In this document: positions 8,663 through 17,740 of the stretch, piece by piece | How the letters are laid out: each line of letters opens with the position of its first letter | Position numbering within the stretch: position 1 is the stretch's first letter | NCBI GenBank assembly: GCA_903835065.1 | Contig: CAILLO010000001.1 | Span: forward strand, 1 to 64,000 | Length of the DNA: 64,000 nucleotides | Direction of reading: 5' to 3' | From: an uncultured Eubacteriales bacterium | GTDB taxonomy: Bacteria; Bacillota; Clostridia; Saccharofermentanales; UBA5734 | Notes under the pieces: model-generated | Databases searched by the model: none | Seen by the model: only the letters and a program-made list of their open reading frames with translations | What the model was told of the DNA's origin: nothing | Made by a program: the position numbers and the translations under genes

Positions 8663-10395
8663 TGCTGGCGCGACTGGAAATCCGCGATTTCGCGCTGATC
8701 GACCGCGTCGAGATCGAGCCGTTCTCCGGGCTGAACATCCTGACCGGCGAGACCGGCGCCGGCAAGTCGATCGTGATCGACGCGATTTCGGCGATCGCCG
8801 GGGAACGGATCAGCAAGGACATGATCCGCAGCGGCTGCGAGACGGCGACAATCGAGGCCGTCTTCCGCAACGTCGCGGAGCGGATCCCGCAGGACTTTCT
8901 CGAATCGACCGGCCTGCGGCTCGAGGAAGGGGAGGACCTCTTCGTCGGACGGGAGCTGTCGATGTCCGGCCGCGGCCTGTGCCGCGTCAACGGGCGGCTC
9001 GTGCCCCTGTCCGTCCTGAAGGAACTGCTGTCCTACCTGGTCGATATCCACGGCCAGAACGACAACCAGGCGATCTTCCGCACCGAGACCCACCTGGTCC
9101 TGCTCGATCGATATGTCGGAGAGCCCGCCGCCCAGGCGCTGTCCGCCTATGGCGCCGCCCTGGACCGGCTCCAGGAGATCCGCCGCAGGATGGACGTCCT
9201 CGGCGCGGATCCGGCGGAACGGGAACGGACGCTCGACCTGCTGCGCTATCAGGTGGACGAGATCCAGAAGGCCTCCGCGCAGCCCGGCGAGGACGACCTC
9301 CTGACCGCACGCCGCAAGGTGGTCGCGAACGCCGGCCGCATCATCGAATCCCTCGAGGCGGCGTACGACCTTCTGGAAGGGGACGGGGAGACTTCCGTCA
9401 CGATCCTGCTCTCCTCGGCCGTCGCCAGGTTGGAGACCGCGTCCCGAAGCCTCCCGAAAGCGGAGGAACTGCGACAGTCCCTCGAGGACGGCCGCTCCGC
9501 CGTCGAGGGCGCGTCGTCGGGAATCCGCCGCCTGCTGGAGGGCATCGAGATCCAGCCGGGCGAACTCGAGGAAATCGACGAAAGGCTCGACGTGCTGTTC
9601 CGTCTCAAGAAGAAGTACGGCGGCACCCTGGCGGACGTCGCGAAGTTCCTGGAGACCGCATCCCGCCGACTGGAGGACCTGGTCGACGGGGAAGAAGAAT
9701 ACGCGCGCCTCGAGAAGGCCGCGACCGACCAGTCGACCCTTGTCGTCGAGAAGGCGGCGTTGCTGACGAAACTCCGAATGGAAGCGTCGACGGCCATTTC
9801 CGAACGGATCGGGACCGAACTGGAATCGCTCGGCATGAAGGGCGTCCGCTTCGCGGTCCGCATCACGAGTGCCGAGGAAGGCCGAGAGACCTTCGCCGCG
9901 CTCTCGGACTTCCCGAAGTTCACCCGCACGGGTCTCGACCAGGTCGAATTCCTGATCTCCCCCAATCCCGGCGAACCCCTGAAGCCCCTGGCCCGCATCG
10001 CTTCGGGCGGCGAAGCCGCGCGCATCATGCTCGCGATCAAGTCGATCCTGGCCGACGCGGACCGCATCCCCGTCCTGATCTTCGACGAGGTCGACACGGG
10101 CATCAGCGGCAGGACGGCCGGCAGCGTCGGCGAGAAGCTGTCCCGCATCGCGGGTTCCCACCAGGTCATCTGCGTCACGCACATGGCCCAGATCGCGGCG
10201 ATGGCCGACCACCAGATCCTGATCGAGAAATCGACGGACGGCCAGCGGACCTGGACGTCCCTGCGGCCGCTCGACCGCGTCGCGCGGCGGGAGGAGATCG
10301 CCCGCCTGCTGTCCGGCGGCACCGGCGAAGCCGAGGCGATGGATCTCGCCGACCGCCTGCTCTCCCATGCGGACGACGTGCGGCGGAAGGACTGA
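8662..10395 (+). CDS. recN: DNA repair protein RecN
   Basis: This SMC-like ATPase acts early in double-strand break repair. The 577 residues show Walker A GETGAGKS (29-36) in the N-terminal head, a long helical coiled-coil middle (about 160-360), and a C-terminal head with the ABC signature ASGGEAARIMLAI and Walker B VLIFDEVDTGISG. It is the last gene of the nadK-argR-recN unit. Its stop is 7 bases from the stop of the converging pseudouridine synthase gene; I see no clear terminator hairpin between them. Confidence 0.96.
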   Translation: MLARLEIRDFALIDRVEIEPFSGLNILTGETGAGKSIVIDAISAIAGERISKDMIRSGCETATIEAVFRNVAERIPQDFLESTGLRLEEGEDLFVGRELSMSGRGLCRVNGRLVPLSVLKELLSYLVDIHGQNDNQAIFRTETHLVLLDRYVGEPAAQALSAYGAALDRLQEIRRRMDVLGADPAERERTLDLLRYQVDEIQKASAQPGEDDLLTARRKVVANAGRIIESLEAAYDLLEGDGETSVTILLSSAVARLETASRSLPKAEELRQSLEDGRSAVEGASSGIRRLLEGIEIQPGELEEIDERLDVLFRLKKKYGGTLADVAKFLETASRRLEDLVDGEEEYARLEKAATDQSTLVVEKAALLTKLRMEASTAISERIGTELESLGMKGVRFAVRITSAEEGRETFAALSDFPKFTRTGLDQVEFLISPNPGEPLKPLARIASGGEAARIMLAIKSILADADRIPVLIFDEVDTGISGRTAGSVGEKLSRIAGSHQVICVTHMAQIAAMADHQILIEKSTDGQRTWTSLRPLDRVARREEIARLLSGGTGEAEAMDLADRLLSHADDVRRKD

Positions 10396-10402
10396 GGGTG
10401 GA

Positions 10403-11389
10403 CTAGGGCCTTTCGCGCAGGACGTCCTCCATGTCTTCCGGCAAGGGACTTTCGAAAGCCAGGGGCTCCGACCCGACCGGGTGCTGGAAGGCGATGCGCG
10501 CCGCATGGAGCGCCTGGCGGCGGATGCGGGAATCCAGTTCATCAGCAGGTCCTGCCGGTAGGTCGTCCTGACGACCGTACCGAATGCCATACAGAGGATC
10601 GCCGACGAGCGGCATGCCGGCGTGACGGCAGTGCACGCGGATCTGGTGCGTCCTGCCGGTCTCGAGGCGGAACCGGACCAGGGAGACGACGGCGGATCCC
10701 GTAGGAGTCCGGATGCTGCGGGTGGATTCCATCGCGTAGTGGGTGACGGCCGGCTTGCCGTCCGCGAGGACGGTCCTTCGCACGACGTTCGCGGGGTCGA
10801 CGCCGATCGGGGCGTCGATGCGTCCCTGCGACGGATCGGGGATTCCGTGGATGAGACCGGCATACTCGCGAAGCGTCTCGCCCGACCGGGCCTGTTCGGA
10901 GAGATTGTGGTGCGCGAACGGGTCGAGCGCGATGATCAGCAGCCCGGACGTGCCGCGATCCAGCCGGTTGACCGGATGCACGCGCGAGACGGAGGCGAGG
11001 AGCGCGACGACCGTCGAGACGGCCCGCCTTTCGACGTGCGTCGGATGGGTCAGCCACGCAGCCGGTTTCTCGAGGACGCAGAGGTGCGGGTCGAGGAGGA
11101 GGATCCGACCGCCCTCTGCGAAATAGGCCGCCGCCAGGTCCGTCGGCTCCGTCTCGGCAGGTCCGGCGCCTTCCGGGAAGGAGGGCGCGTCGGGAGCGTC
11201 GAGCTGCAGGACCAGACGGTCGCCCGCGTGAACGGTCTCGATCATCCGGATCTCCTGTCCGTTCCGCGACAAGGCGCCGTACAGGCGGATCCGCTTCGCG
11301 AGCGTGCGGGAGACGCCGAGCCTCGCGCGGAGGACGTCCACGGCGCGCCGTCCTTCGTCGGGAAGGGTGACGATATGATCGATTTCCAT
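10403..11389 (-). CDS. RluA family pseudouridine synthase
   Basis: This enzyme isomerises specific uridines in rRNA or tRNA. The 328 residues contain an N-terminal S4-like segment (RLGVSRTLAKRIRLYGALSRNG), the catalytic motif NRLDRGTSG with its Asp, and the family C-terminal pattern LETGRTHQIRVH...PLVGDPLYG. I chose the ATG at 11389 because GTGGAGAC directly precedes it; an ATG at 11437 in frame has no ribosome binding site. It is the only minus-strand gene among plus-strand neighbours here. rluD is a separate paralogue in this window, so this one probably modifies a different site, which I cannot specify. Confidence 0.9.
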   Translation of the reverse strand: MEIDHIVTLPDEGRRAVDVLRARLGVSRTLAKRIRLYGALSRNGQEIRMIETVHAGDRLVLQLDAPDAPSFPEGAGPAETEPTDLAAAYFAEGGRILLLDPHLCVLEKPAAWLTHPTHVERRAVSTVVALLASVSRVHPVNRLDRGTSGLLIIALDPFAHHNLSEQARSGETLREYAGLIHGIPDPSQGRIDAPIGVDPANVVRRTVLADGKPAVTHYAMESTRSIRTPTGSAVVSLVRFRLETGRTHQIRVHCRHAGMPLVGDPLYGIRYGRQDDLPAGPADELDSRIRRQALHAARIAFQHPVGSEPLAFESPLPEDMEDVLRERP

Positions 11390-11470
11390 GTCTCCACGAT
11401 GCACGAGCGGACCTTCGGATGCAACCCTCCGGCTCATGGGGGCATCGGCGCCCGCCGATGGATTCTTCGG

Positions 11471-11500
11471 TTGACAAAGGAATCTTGCATTCTATAGAAT
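11471..11500 (+). promoter_or_regulatory. Promoter of rny with 14-bp palindrome over the -10
   Basis: A perfect TTGACA (11471-11476) is followed after 18 bases by TAGAAT (11495-11500). A perfect 14-bp palindrome, CATTCTATAGAATG (11488-11501), covers the -10 box exactly and could be an operator or simply a symmetrical -10 region. The segment is much richer in A/T than its surroundings. Confidence 0.7.
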
Positions 11501-11560
11501 GTAATATACAAGTGCCCAAGCTTCGGAAACGGGCTTGCACATTGAAAATCGAATAGGGAG

Positions 11561-13132
11561 GTGAGTACCATTAATTGGTTTGATTTAGCGATCGGCGCAG
11601 TTGTGGGCGCACTCGTCGGAGTCGTCGCCACCGCGATCGTGAACCGGTTCGCATTGAACCGGAGTCGCAAGCAGCTGAAGGAATCGATCGAGAACTCGGA
11701 AACCCAGGCGCAGAAGCTGATGGCCGAAGCGCAGAAGGCAGGGGAGAACCGCAAGAAGGAACTGCTCCTGCAGGCCAAGGAAGAGATCCACAAGAGCCGG
11801 CTCGAACTGGAAAAGGACCTCAAGGACAAGAAACAGGAAATCACCCGGGAAAAGACGCGCCTCGAACAGAAGGAAGAGTCGCTCGACAAGAAGGTCGAGG
11901 CGCTGGAGACGAAGGATGAACTGCTGGACGGACGGTTCCGCGAGGTCCAGCTGATCGAAGAGAAGGCCAAGGAACTCGAACGCCAGAAGGTGGTCGAGCT
12001 GGAACGCATTTCCGGACTGTCCGTCGAGGACGCCAGGAACCAGGTCCTCGACGCCGCCCGCACGGAGTATCGTCACGACATGGCGGTGATGCTCCGCAAC
12101 ATGGAGGAACAGACCAAGGAAGAGGCGGAGCAGAAGGCGCGCGAGATCATCGTCGGCGCGATTCAACGCTATGCCGCGGACCACGTCTCCGAGAATACGG
12201 TCTCCGTCGTGACCCTGCCCGGCGACGAAATGAAGGGACGGATCATCGGCCGCGAAGGCCGCAACATCCGCGCCATCGAGACGCTCACCGGCGTCGACCT
12301 CATCATCGACGACACCCCGGAGGCCGTCGTCCTGTCCAGCTTCGACCCGATCCGCCGCGAAATCGCCCGGATCACCCTCGAGAAGCTGATCGTGGACGGA
12401 CGGATCCACCCCGCCCGCATCGAGGAGATGGCGGACAAGGCCCGCAAGGAAGTCGACGCGACGATCCGGCAGGAGGGCGACCGCGTCGCCTTCGACACCG
12501 GCATCATGGGCCTGCACCCCGAGATCCTCAAGCTGCTCGGTCGCCTGCGCTACCGCACGAGCTACGGGCAGAACGTCCTACAGCACTCCGTCGAGGTCTG
12601 CTGGCTCTCCGGCATGATGGCTTCCGAGCTCGGGCTCGACGTCATGATGGCCAAGCGCGCCGGCCTGCTCCACGATATCGGCAAGGCGGCCGACTTCGAG
12701 ATGGAAGGCTCCCACATCACGCTGGGCGGCGAGCTCGCCCGCAAGTACAAGGAAGGCCCCGAAGTCATCAACGCGATCATGTCGCACCATGGCGACGAGG
12801 AGCCCACGTCCCTGATTTCGGTCCTCGTGGCCGCGTCGGACGCGATCTCCGCCGCACGGCCCGGCGCCCGCCGCGAGAACCTGGAGGCCTACATCAAGCG
12901 CATCCAGAAGCTCGAGGAGATCGCCAACTCCTTCGAAGGCGTCGAGAAGTCGTACGCGATCCAGGCCGGCCGCGAGATCCGCGTCATGGTCAAGCCGGAG
13001 AGCGTCAAGGACGACGACATGATTCTGAAGGCCAGGGAGATCGCCCGGAAGATCGAGGAGGAACTCGACTATCCCGGAACGATCAAGGTCAACATCATCC
13101 GGGAGTCCCGGGCGATGGAATTCGCGAAGTAG
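11561..13132 (+). CDS. rny: Ribonuclease Y
   Basis: RNase Y is the membrane-anchored endonuclease that starts mRNA decay in many Gram-positive bacteria. Domains in order: an N-terminal membrane helix (about residues 5-27), a long charged coiled coil (about 35-190), a KH domain with [20 protein letters not shown], and an HD domain with [10 protein letters not shown] and [10 protein letters not shown]. Length is 523 if the GTG at 11561 is used. However, that GTG lies inside a near-perfect Shine-Dalgarno (GGAGGTGA, 11557-11564), and an in-frame ATT at 11570 sits 8 bases after the GGAGG. Initiation at ATT (protein MNWFDLAIG..., 520 residues) is therefore more likely than at GTG. No in-frame ATG or TTG lies nearby. 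Confidence 0.95.
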   Translation: MSTINWFDLAIGAVVGALVGVVATAIVNRFALNRSRKQLKESIENSETQAQKLMAEAQKAGENRKKELLLQAKEEIHKSRLELEKDLKDKKQEITREKTRLEQKEESLDKKVEALETKDELLDGRFREVQLIEEKAKELERQKVVELERISGLSVEDARNQVLDAARTEYRHDMAVMLRNMEEQTKEEAEQKAREIIVGAIQRYAADHVSENTVSVVTLPGDEMKGRIIGREGRNIRAIETLTGVDLIIDDTPEAVVLSSFDPIRREIARITLEKLIVDGRIHPARIEEMADKARKEVDATIRQEGDRVAFDTGIMGLHPEILKLLGRLRYRTSYGQNVLQHSVEVCWLSGMMASELGLDVMMAKRAGLLHDIGKAADFEMEGSHITLGGELARKYKEGPEVINAIMSHHGDEEPTSLISVLVAASDAISAARPGARRENLEAYIKRIQKLEEIANSFEGVEKSYAIQAGREIRVMVKPESVKDDDMILKAREIARKIEEELDYPGTIKVNIIRESRAMEFAK

Positions 13133-13157
13133 TCCGATCCGCATGCACAACCCGAGA

Positions 13158-13188
13158 CGCCGGGCCGAAGAGAGGCCCGGCGCCTTTG
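13158..13188 (+). terminator. Terminator hairpin after rny
   Basis: A 9-bp GC stem (CGCCGGGCC at 13158-13166 with GGCCCGGCG at 13174-13182) encloses a 7-base loop. Only three T residues follow, so it may be a weak terminator or an mRNA 3' end stabiliser. It is the only structure between rny and the ymdB promoter. Confidence 0.5.
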
Positions 13189-13227
13189 CGTTCCGGGTCG
13201 GTCCCTCCGCCCGGCTGGGGGCCGGTA

Positions 13228-13236
13228 TGATAGAAT
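13228..13236 (+). promoter_or_regulatory. Extended -10 promoter of ymdB
   Basis: TG-a-TAGAAT (TG at 13228-13229, TAGAAT at 13231-13236) lies 27 bases before the ymdB start, with no recognisable -35. It belongs to a set of similar extended -10 elements found through the window. Confidence 0.5.
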
Positions 13237-13263
13237 GGCAGGGAATCGAAGGGAGGTGGGCGA

Positions 13264-14046
13264 TTGAAGATCCTGTTCCTCGGGGACGTCGTCGGGAATC
13301 CGGGTCGCCGGATTCTTCGCGAGCGCCTGCCCGAGCTCCGAAGGTCCCTGGGCGTCGACGTCTGCATCGCGAACGGGGAGAACGCGGCGGCCGGTCTCGG
13401 CATCAACGCGTCGATCGCCCGCGAGATGTATCAGGCCGGCGTCGACTGCATCACGCTGGGCAACCATTCCTGGTCGAGGCATGAGAACCAGTCGTCGATC
13501 GACTCCGACCCCTGCATGGTCCGTCCGGCGAACGGCCCGGCCACGTGGCCGGGAAAGGGATTCGCCTTCCTCGATGTCGCCGGTGTCACCGTGCTCGTCG
13601 TGAATCTCCTGGGACGCGTCTCGATGGACCCGGCGGACGACCCGTTCGCGGCCGTCGATGCGATCCTCGAAGGGATCCGCAAGGAGAAGGGGTGCCGCGT
13701 CACCGTGATCGACTTCCACGCCGAAGCGACCTCCGAGAAGGCCGTGATGGCCCATTTCGTCGACGGGCGGGCGACACTCGTCGTCGGCACGCACACGCAC
13801 GTCCAGACCGCGGACGAGCGGATCCTGGAACGAGGGACGGCCTTCCTGACCGATGCCGGCATGACCGGACCGGCCGACGGCATCATCGGGATGGACGTCG
13901 CCTGCTCGATGCGGCGCATCGTGGAGCGCATGCCCGCTCAGTTCGAAGTCGCGAAGGGAACGGCCCGCATCGATGGGGTCCTCGTCGAGGCGGATCCCGC
14001 GACCGGCAGGGCCCTTTCCATCCGCAGGATCCAGGAAGTCGAATGA
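13264..14046 (+). CDS. ymdB: YmdB-type metallophosphoesterase (2',3'-cyclic nucleotide phosphodiesterase)
   Basis: This is a dinuclear metal phosphodiesterase of the YmdB family (260 residues). In Bacillus the enzyme hydrolyses 2',3'-cyclic nucleotides and affects multicellular behaviour. Metal-site motifs are visible: GDVVGNPGR at the start, NGENAA near residue 38, GNHSWSRHE near 62, DFHAEATSEK and VVGTHTHVQTAD. The start is TTG at 13264 with GGGAGGTGGG just upstream; the protein then starts at the first beta strand (KILFLGD). It follows rny as in Bacillus, so RNA turnover and cyclic-nucleotide clearance are linked. Its stop overlaps the following lipoprotein start (ATGA). Confidence 0.93.
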   Translation: MKILFLGDVVGNPGRRILRERLPELRRSLGVDVCIANGENAAAGLGINASIAREMYQAGVDCITLGNHSWSRHENQSSIDSDPCMVRPANGPATWPGKGFAFLDVAGVTVLVVNLLGRVSMDPADDPFAAVDAILEGIRKEKGCRVTVIDFHAEATSEKAVMAHFVDGRATLVVGTHTHVQTADERILERGTAFLTDAGMTGPADGIIGMDVACSMRRIVERMPAQFEVAKGTARIDGVLVEADPATGRALSIRRIQEVE

Positions 14047-15590
14047 ACGGGTCCGCCGGATTGATGTCCCTCCGGAGTCCGTTCGTGCGTCCGGCCTTCC
14101 GAAGGCTCCTGGCCTTTCCGCTCATGCTCGCGGTCGCGCTGTTCGCCGGTTGCTCCCGGGTTTCCGGACCGACTCCCTCCGAGGCCCCGTCCCCCTCCGT
14201 TTCGGCCGCGCCGACCGCCGTCCTCGCTTCCGGCGTCCTTCGCCTGTGGATGGCTCCACTGGACCGGCTCGACCCGATCCGTTCGCGCGACGAAGGATTC
14301 CTGGCGCTCACGTCGCTCCTCTACGATTCGCTGTTCACCCTCGACCAGAACGACGAACCCGTGCCCCTCCTCTGCACGTCGTCCTACTACGCCAACCAGG
14401 ACGACACGGAATGGACCTTCCCGATGGTCTCGGGCGCGGTCTTCAACGATGGCACGACCCTGCTTCCCGTCGATGCGGCCGCTTCAGCCAACCTCTGGCT
14501 CCAGCAGGGAACGGGAGCCGCGCACGACGCCCTCGCGGCGCTGTCGCCGCAGTTCCTCGTGGAAGGCACGACGTCCCTGGTCGTGCGGCTCGCGACCCCC
14601 GGACCGGACCTGCCGCGCCTTCTCCGTTTCCCCATCATCCCCGCCTCCTGCGCGATCCTGAAGACCCCCGACCCCTCCGTGCCCGTTCCCGGTTCGGGAC
14701 TGTTCCGGATCGTCTCCTACGAGCCGGGCAAGGGTCTCCGGCTCGAGCGCAACGTGCCGATCGCGGGCAAGATCCAGAGCATCTTCGTTTCCGAATACAA
14801 GGACGAGGCGACTGCGCTCGAGGACTTCCATTCGGACCTGCTGGACGCGATTCCTCTCGACGAGACGGCATATCGGAACCTGCGGTTCCGGAAGAGCCTG
14901 AAGATCGGCCGGTACGACGGCGAGGATCTCGTGATCCCGGTCTTCGGCACGACGAAGGGGCGCATGCTTTCGGAACCCGCGCACCTGGCCGAGATGAGCC
15001 GGATTCTCAAGGCGCTGTTCGAGTCGGACGAGTTCCTGGCGGACTTCAGCGTGTTTCCGAGCTCCCGAGGGTTGTCGACCGGCCTCGCGTCGCTCGTCTA
15101 CGGCGATCCGACCGGCGCGCCGACGGCTCCGCCTTCGCCTGCGGCGGATGCGTCCGCTTCGACCACGGCGACCCCGTCTCCCTCGTCTATTCCTGAACCG
15201 ACTCCGACGCCAGCGCCGGTCGTCTGGACCGGCACGGTCGACGTCGTGGCCGTCACTGGTTCCTTCGAGGCCGAGATCGGCGCCTCGATCGTCGCGCGGC
15301 TCCGGTCGCTCGGCATCCCGGCCAGTCTGCGGACCCTGTCGGACGCCAACTTCTTGGTCTCGGTCGCCAACGGGTGGTATGATATAGCCATCCGTTCCCG
15401 CACGATGCCTGCCGTACCGGGCGCACCGGCGACGGCGCAATTCTCCGCCCGTACCGGAACACCGTTTCCGGACCCGCTGATCCGATCCAGGGGCCTCCTG
15501 CTGGGACCGCGCGTCTTCGGCGAACCAATTCCCTGCACGGATGACATCTATCGAGGTATCGAGGACGCATGGGTATGGTCTGGTTCCTGA
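14043..15590 (+). CDS. Lipoprotein, divergent family-5 solute-binding protein
   Basis: The 515-residue product has a hydrophobic signal segment ending in a lipobox (LFAGC, Cys at about residue 38), followed by a Ser/Pro/Thr-rich linker. The body resembles family-5 extracellular solute-binding proteins (peptide/oligopeptide or nickel type): LRLWMAPLDRLDPI, LTSLLYDSLFTLD, and a WTFPMVSGAVFNDGT segment. No ABC permease or ATPase gene is nearby, so the ligand and even transport function are open. Near residues 355-395 a second low-complexity Pro/Thr/Ser/Ala stretch interrupts the body. It starts by a 4-base overlap with ymdB and has no Shine-Dalgarno of its own; its end overlaps lspA by 22 bases. 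Confidence 0.72.
   Translation: MNGSAGLMSLRSPFVRPAFRRLLAFPLMLAVALFAGCSRVSGPTPSEAPSPSVSAAPTAVLASGVLRLWMAPLDRLDPIRSRDEGFLALTSLLYDSLFTLDQNDEPVPLLCTSSYYANQDDTEWTFPMVSGAVFNDGTTLLPVDAAASANLWLQQGTGAAHDALAALSPQFLVEGTTSLVVRLATPGPDLPRLLRFPIIPASCAILKTPDPSVPVPGSGLFRIVSYEPGKGLRLERNVPIAGKIQSIFVSEYKDEATALEDFHSDLLDAIPLDETAYRNLRFRKSLKIGRYDGEDLVIPVFGTTKGRMLSEPAHLAEMSRILKALFESDEFLADFSVFPSSRGLSTGLASLVYGDPTGAPTAPPSPAADASASTTATPSPSSIPEPTPTPAPVVWTGTVDVVAVTGSFEAEIGASIVARLRSLGIPASLRTLSDANFLVSVANGWYDIAIRSRTMPAVPGAPATAQFSARTGTPFPDPLIRSRGLLLGPRVFGEPIPCTDDIYRGIEDAWVWSGS
15375..15383 (+). promoter_or_regulatory. Possible internal promoter for lspA-rluD
   Basis: TG-g-TATGAT (15375-15383) matches the extended -10 pattern seen elsewhere, inside the 3' part of the lipoprotein gene and about 190 bases before lspA. 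TTGGTC lies 18-19 bases upstream. It may be fortuitous in coding sequence. Confidence 0.3.
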
Positions 15591-16066
15591 TCGTCATTCT
15601 CGGCGCCGCCGCCGACCAGTTCACGAAGGCGCTGGTGTCCGCGCGGATCGACGCCTTCTCGAGCGTGCCCGTCGTCGACGGCTTCTTCTATCTGGTGCAC
15701 CGCTTCAATGCGGGCGCTGCCTGGAGCCTGCTGGACGGGAAGGACTGGGGGCGGATCCTTCTGGCCGCCGTCTCCTCGCTGGCGAGCCTCGTGATGCTCT
15801 ATCTGATCGCCACGTATCCGGACAAGCACATCAAGGTCTGCCTCGCATTCCTATGCGCCGGCAGCGTCGGCAACCTCGTCGATCGGATCCGGCTGGGCGG
15901 CGTGACCGATTTCCTGGAATTCCATTTCGGAACCTACGTCTTTCCGATCTTCAATCTGGCGGACTCGATGATCGTCTGCTCTTCGATCGCCCTCGGGCTG
16001 GTCGTCCTCTTCATGAAGCCCGCAAGAAAAACCGCGGTCCCTGCCGGAACCGAAAGGAAGCCCTGA
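15569..16066 (+). CDS. lspA: Lipoprotein signal peptidase (signal peptidase II)
   Basis: LspA cleaves the signal peptide of diacylglyceryl-modified prolipoproteins. The 165-residue protein has four hydrophobic segments and the conserved elements DQFTKALV near residue 16, FNAGAAWSLL (47-56), GNLVDR...GGVTDF with catalytic Asp114 and FNLADS with catalytic Asp132. It overlaps the end of an upstream lipoprotein gene, itself a substrate. It is followed at 1 base by rluD, the classical lspA-rluD pair. Confidence 0.95.
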   Translation: MGMVWFLIVILGAAADQFTKALVSARIDAFSSVPVVDGFFYLVHRFNAGAAWSLLDGKDWGRILLAAVSSLASLVMLYLIATYPDKHIKVCLAFLCAGSVGNLVDRIRLGGVTDFLEFHFGTYVFPIFNLADSMIVCSSIALGLVVLFMKPARKTAVPAGTERKP

Positions 16067-16067
16067 T

Positions 16068-16982
16068 TTGGACGACGCCGAGACCCGGACGTTCTCATCC
16101 CCCTCCGACTGTACCCGCATCGACACGCTGCTGGGCGAAGTCTATGCCGACCTCTCGAGGACCTATGCGCGCCGGTTGATCGACCAAGGCCGCGTCACGC
16201 TGCGCGGCAAGCCGGCCCGCCCCTCCGACCGTCCCGCGAAGGGCGACGCCGTCGTCGTCCGGATGCCCGAACCGGAACCGATGCGGGCCGAAGCGCAGGA
16301 CATCCCGCTGTCGATCCTCTATGAAGATGAATACCTCCTCGTCGTGGACAAGCCGAAGGGAATGGTGGTGCACCCTGCGGCCGGCCACGCCGACGGCACG
16401 CTCGTCAACGCGCTGCTGGCGCATTGCGGCGACAACCTGTCCGACCTCAACGGCGTCGTCCGCCCCGGCATCGTCCACCGAATCGACAAGGACACGTCCG
16501 GACTCCTGCTCGTCGTCAAGGACAACCGCGTGCACGAGCAGGTCGCCGAGAAGATCCGCCGGCACGATTTCCACCGCGTCTACGACGCCGTCGTCCTCGG
16601 AATCGTGCCGGAAGACAGCGGGACGATCACCGCGCCGATCGGCCGCGATCCCAAGGAACGCAAGCGGATGGCCGTCGTGCGCGACGGGAAGCCGGCCCGA
16701 ACCTATTTCCGCACGATCGAGCGGCTCGATGGCGCGACCCGGATCGAGGCGACGCTCGACACCGGCCGCACGCACCAGATCCGCGTCCACATGGCCTACA
16801 TCGGCCACCCGGTCCTGGGGGACCCCCTCTACGGCGGACTCCGGAAGGACCTTCCCCTGCACGGCCAGGCGCTGCATGCCCGCATCCTCGGCTTCGACCA
16901 CCCCGTCGACGGACGCCACCTCGAATTCCAGAGCGAGCCGCCCGCCGAGTTCCTGGCTCTGGTCGAAAGGCTCCGCCGATGA
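16068..16982 (+). CDS. rluD: Ribosomal large-subunit pseudouridine synthase D
   Basis: RluD-type enzymes make pseudouridines in 23S rRNA helix 69. The 304 residues contain an N-terminal S4 domain (RIDTLLGEVYADLSRTYARR), the catalytic HRIDKDTSG (Asp140) and LDTGRTHQIRVHMAYIGHP. The start is TTG at 16068 with AAAGGAAG 8 bases upstream. It follows lspA, and the stop overlaps the first DUF881 gene (ATGA). Confidence 0.93.
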   Translation: MDDAETRTFSSPSDCTRIDTLLGEVYADLSRTYARRLIDQGRVTLRGKPARPSDRPAKGDAVVVRMPEPEPMRAEAQDIPLSILYEDEYLLVVDKPKGMVVHPAAGHADGTLVNALLAHCGDNLSDLNGVVRPGIVHRIDKDTSGLLLVVKDNRVHEQVAEKIRRHDFHRVYDAVVLGIVPEDSGTITAPIGRDPKERKRMAVVRDGKPARTYFRTIERLDGATRIEATLDTGRTHQIRVHMAYIGHPVLGDPLYGGLRKDLPLHGQALHARILGFDHPVDGRHLEFQSEPPAEFLALVERLRR

Positions 16983-17740
16983 GACGCTCCAGTCACGGGA
17001 CGAAACCCGATGCAGCCCACCGCAACGGCACATTCACCGTCCTCGCGTTCCTCCTGCTCCTGATCTTCGGCATCCTGACCTCCTCCCAGATCCGTTCGAT
17101 CGCCGTGGAACGGGCCCAGCTCAAGGCGACCGAACAGAACTACACCTACTACGCGGGGCTGATCGCGACGGAAAAGTCCTACATGGCCGACGTCCGCCTG
17201 AAGATGGACGCCCTGGCCACCCAGAAGAACTCCCTGCAGGAGGCGATTTTACAGGGGAACGGCGCCGACGACGAGCTCGCCCAGTTGAAGCGCATCAATG
17301 CGCTGGCCGGCTTCACGCCCGTCTCCGGTGCCGGCATCGTCGTAACGATGGACGACACGAACCTGCGCACGCCCGACATGGACCCCACGTCCAGCATCAT
17401 CCACGACGCCGACATCCGCCAGGTCGTCGACCTGCTGCGGGCCGGCGGCGCCGTCGCGATCGCCGTCAACGGCCAGCGGATCGTCCCGACGAGCGAACTG
17501 ATCTGCAACGGTCCGACGATCCTGATCAACGGCATGAAGTACCCCGTGCCCTATCGCGTGGAGGCCATCGGGAATCCCGACCTGCTCTCCTCGATAATCG
17601 ACGGGGATGAATATCTCGGCTACCGGAAAGCGGAGGGCGTCCAGATCACGAGCGAACGCAAGGACGCGATCTCGATCGCCGCCTTCGACCGGGCCGACAG
17701 CATCGACGGCCTGATCGACGCCCTGGAGGTGACCCCATGA
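16979..17740 (+). CDS. DUF881 membrane protein, copy 1
   Basis: The 253-residue product has one N-terminal membrane segment (about residues 20-38), a coiled-coil stretch (about 45-90) and an extracytoplasmic DUF881 domain. The domain is recognised by GAGIVVTMDDTN, VVDLLRAGGAVAIAVNGQRI and the GPTILINGMKYPVPY segment. The function of DUF881 is not established; members often lie near cell-division or envelope genes in Gram-positive bacteria. The start overlaps rluD (ATGA), and the stop overlaps the second copy, so the two are probably made together and may pair. Confidence 0.82.
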   Translation: MRRSSHGTKPDAAHRNGTFTVLAFLLLLIFGILTSSQIRSIAVERAQLKATEQNYTYYAGLIATEKSYMADVRLKMDALATQKNSLQEAILQGNGADDELAQLKRINALAGFTPVSGAGIVVTMDDTNLRTPDMDPTSSIIHDADIRQVVDLLRAGGAVAIAVNGQRIVPTSELICNGPTILINGMKYPVPYRVEAIGNPDLLSSIIDGDEYLGYRKAEGVQITSERKDAISIAAFDRADSIDGLIDALEVTP

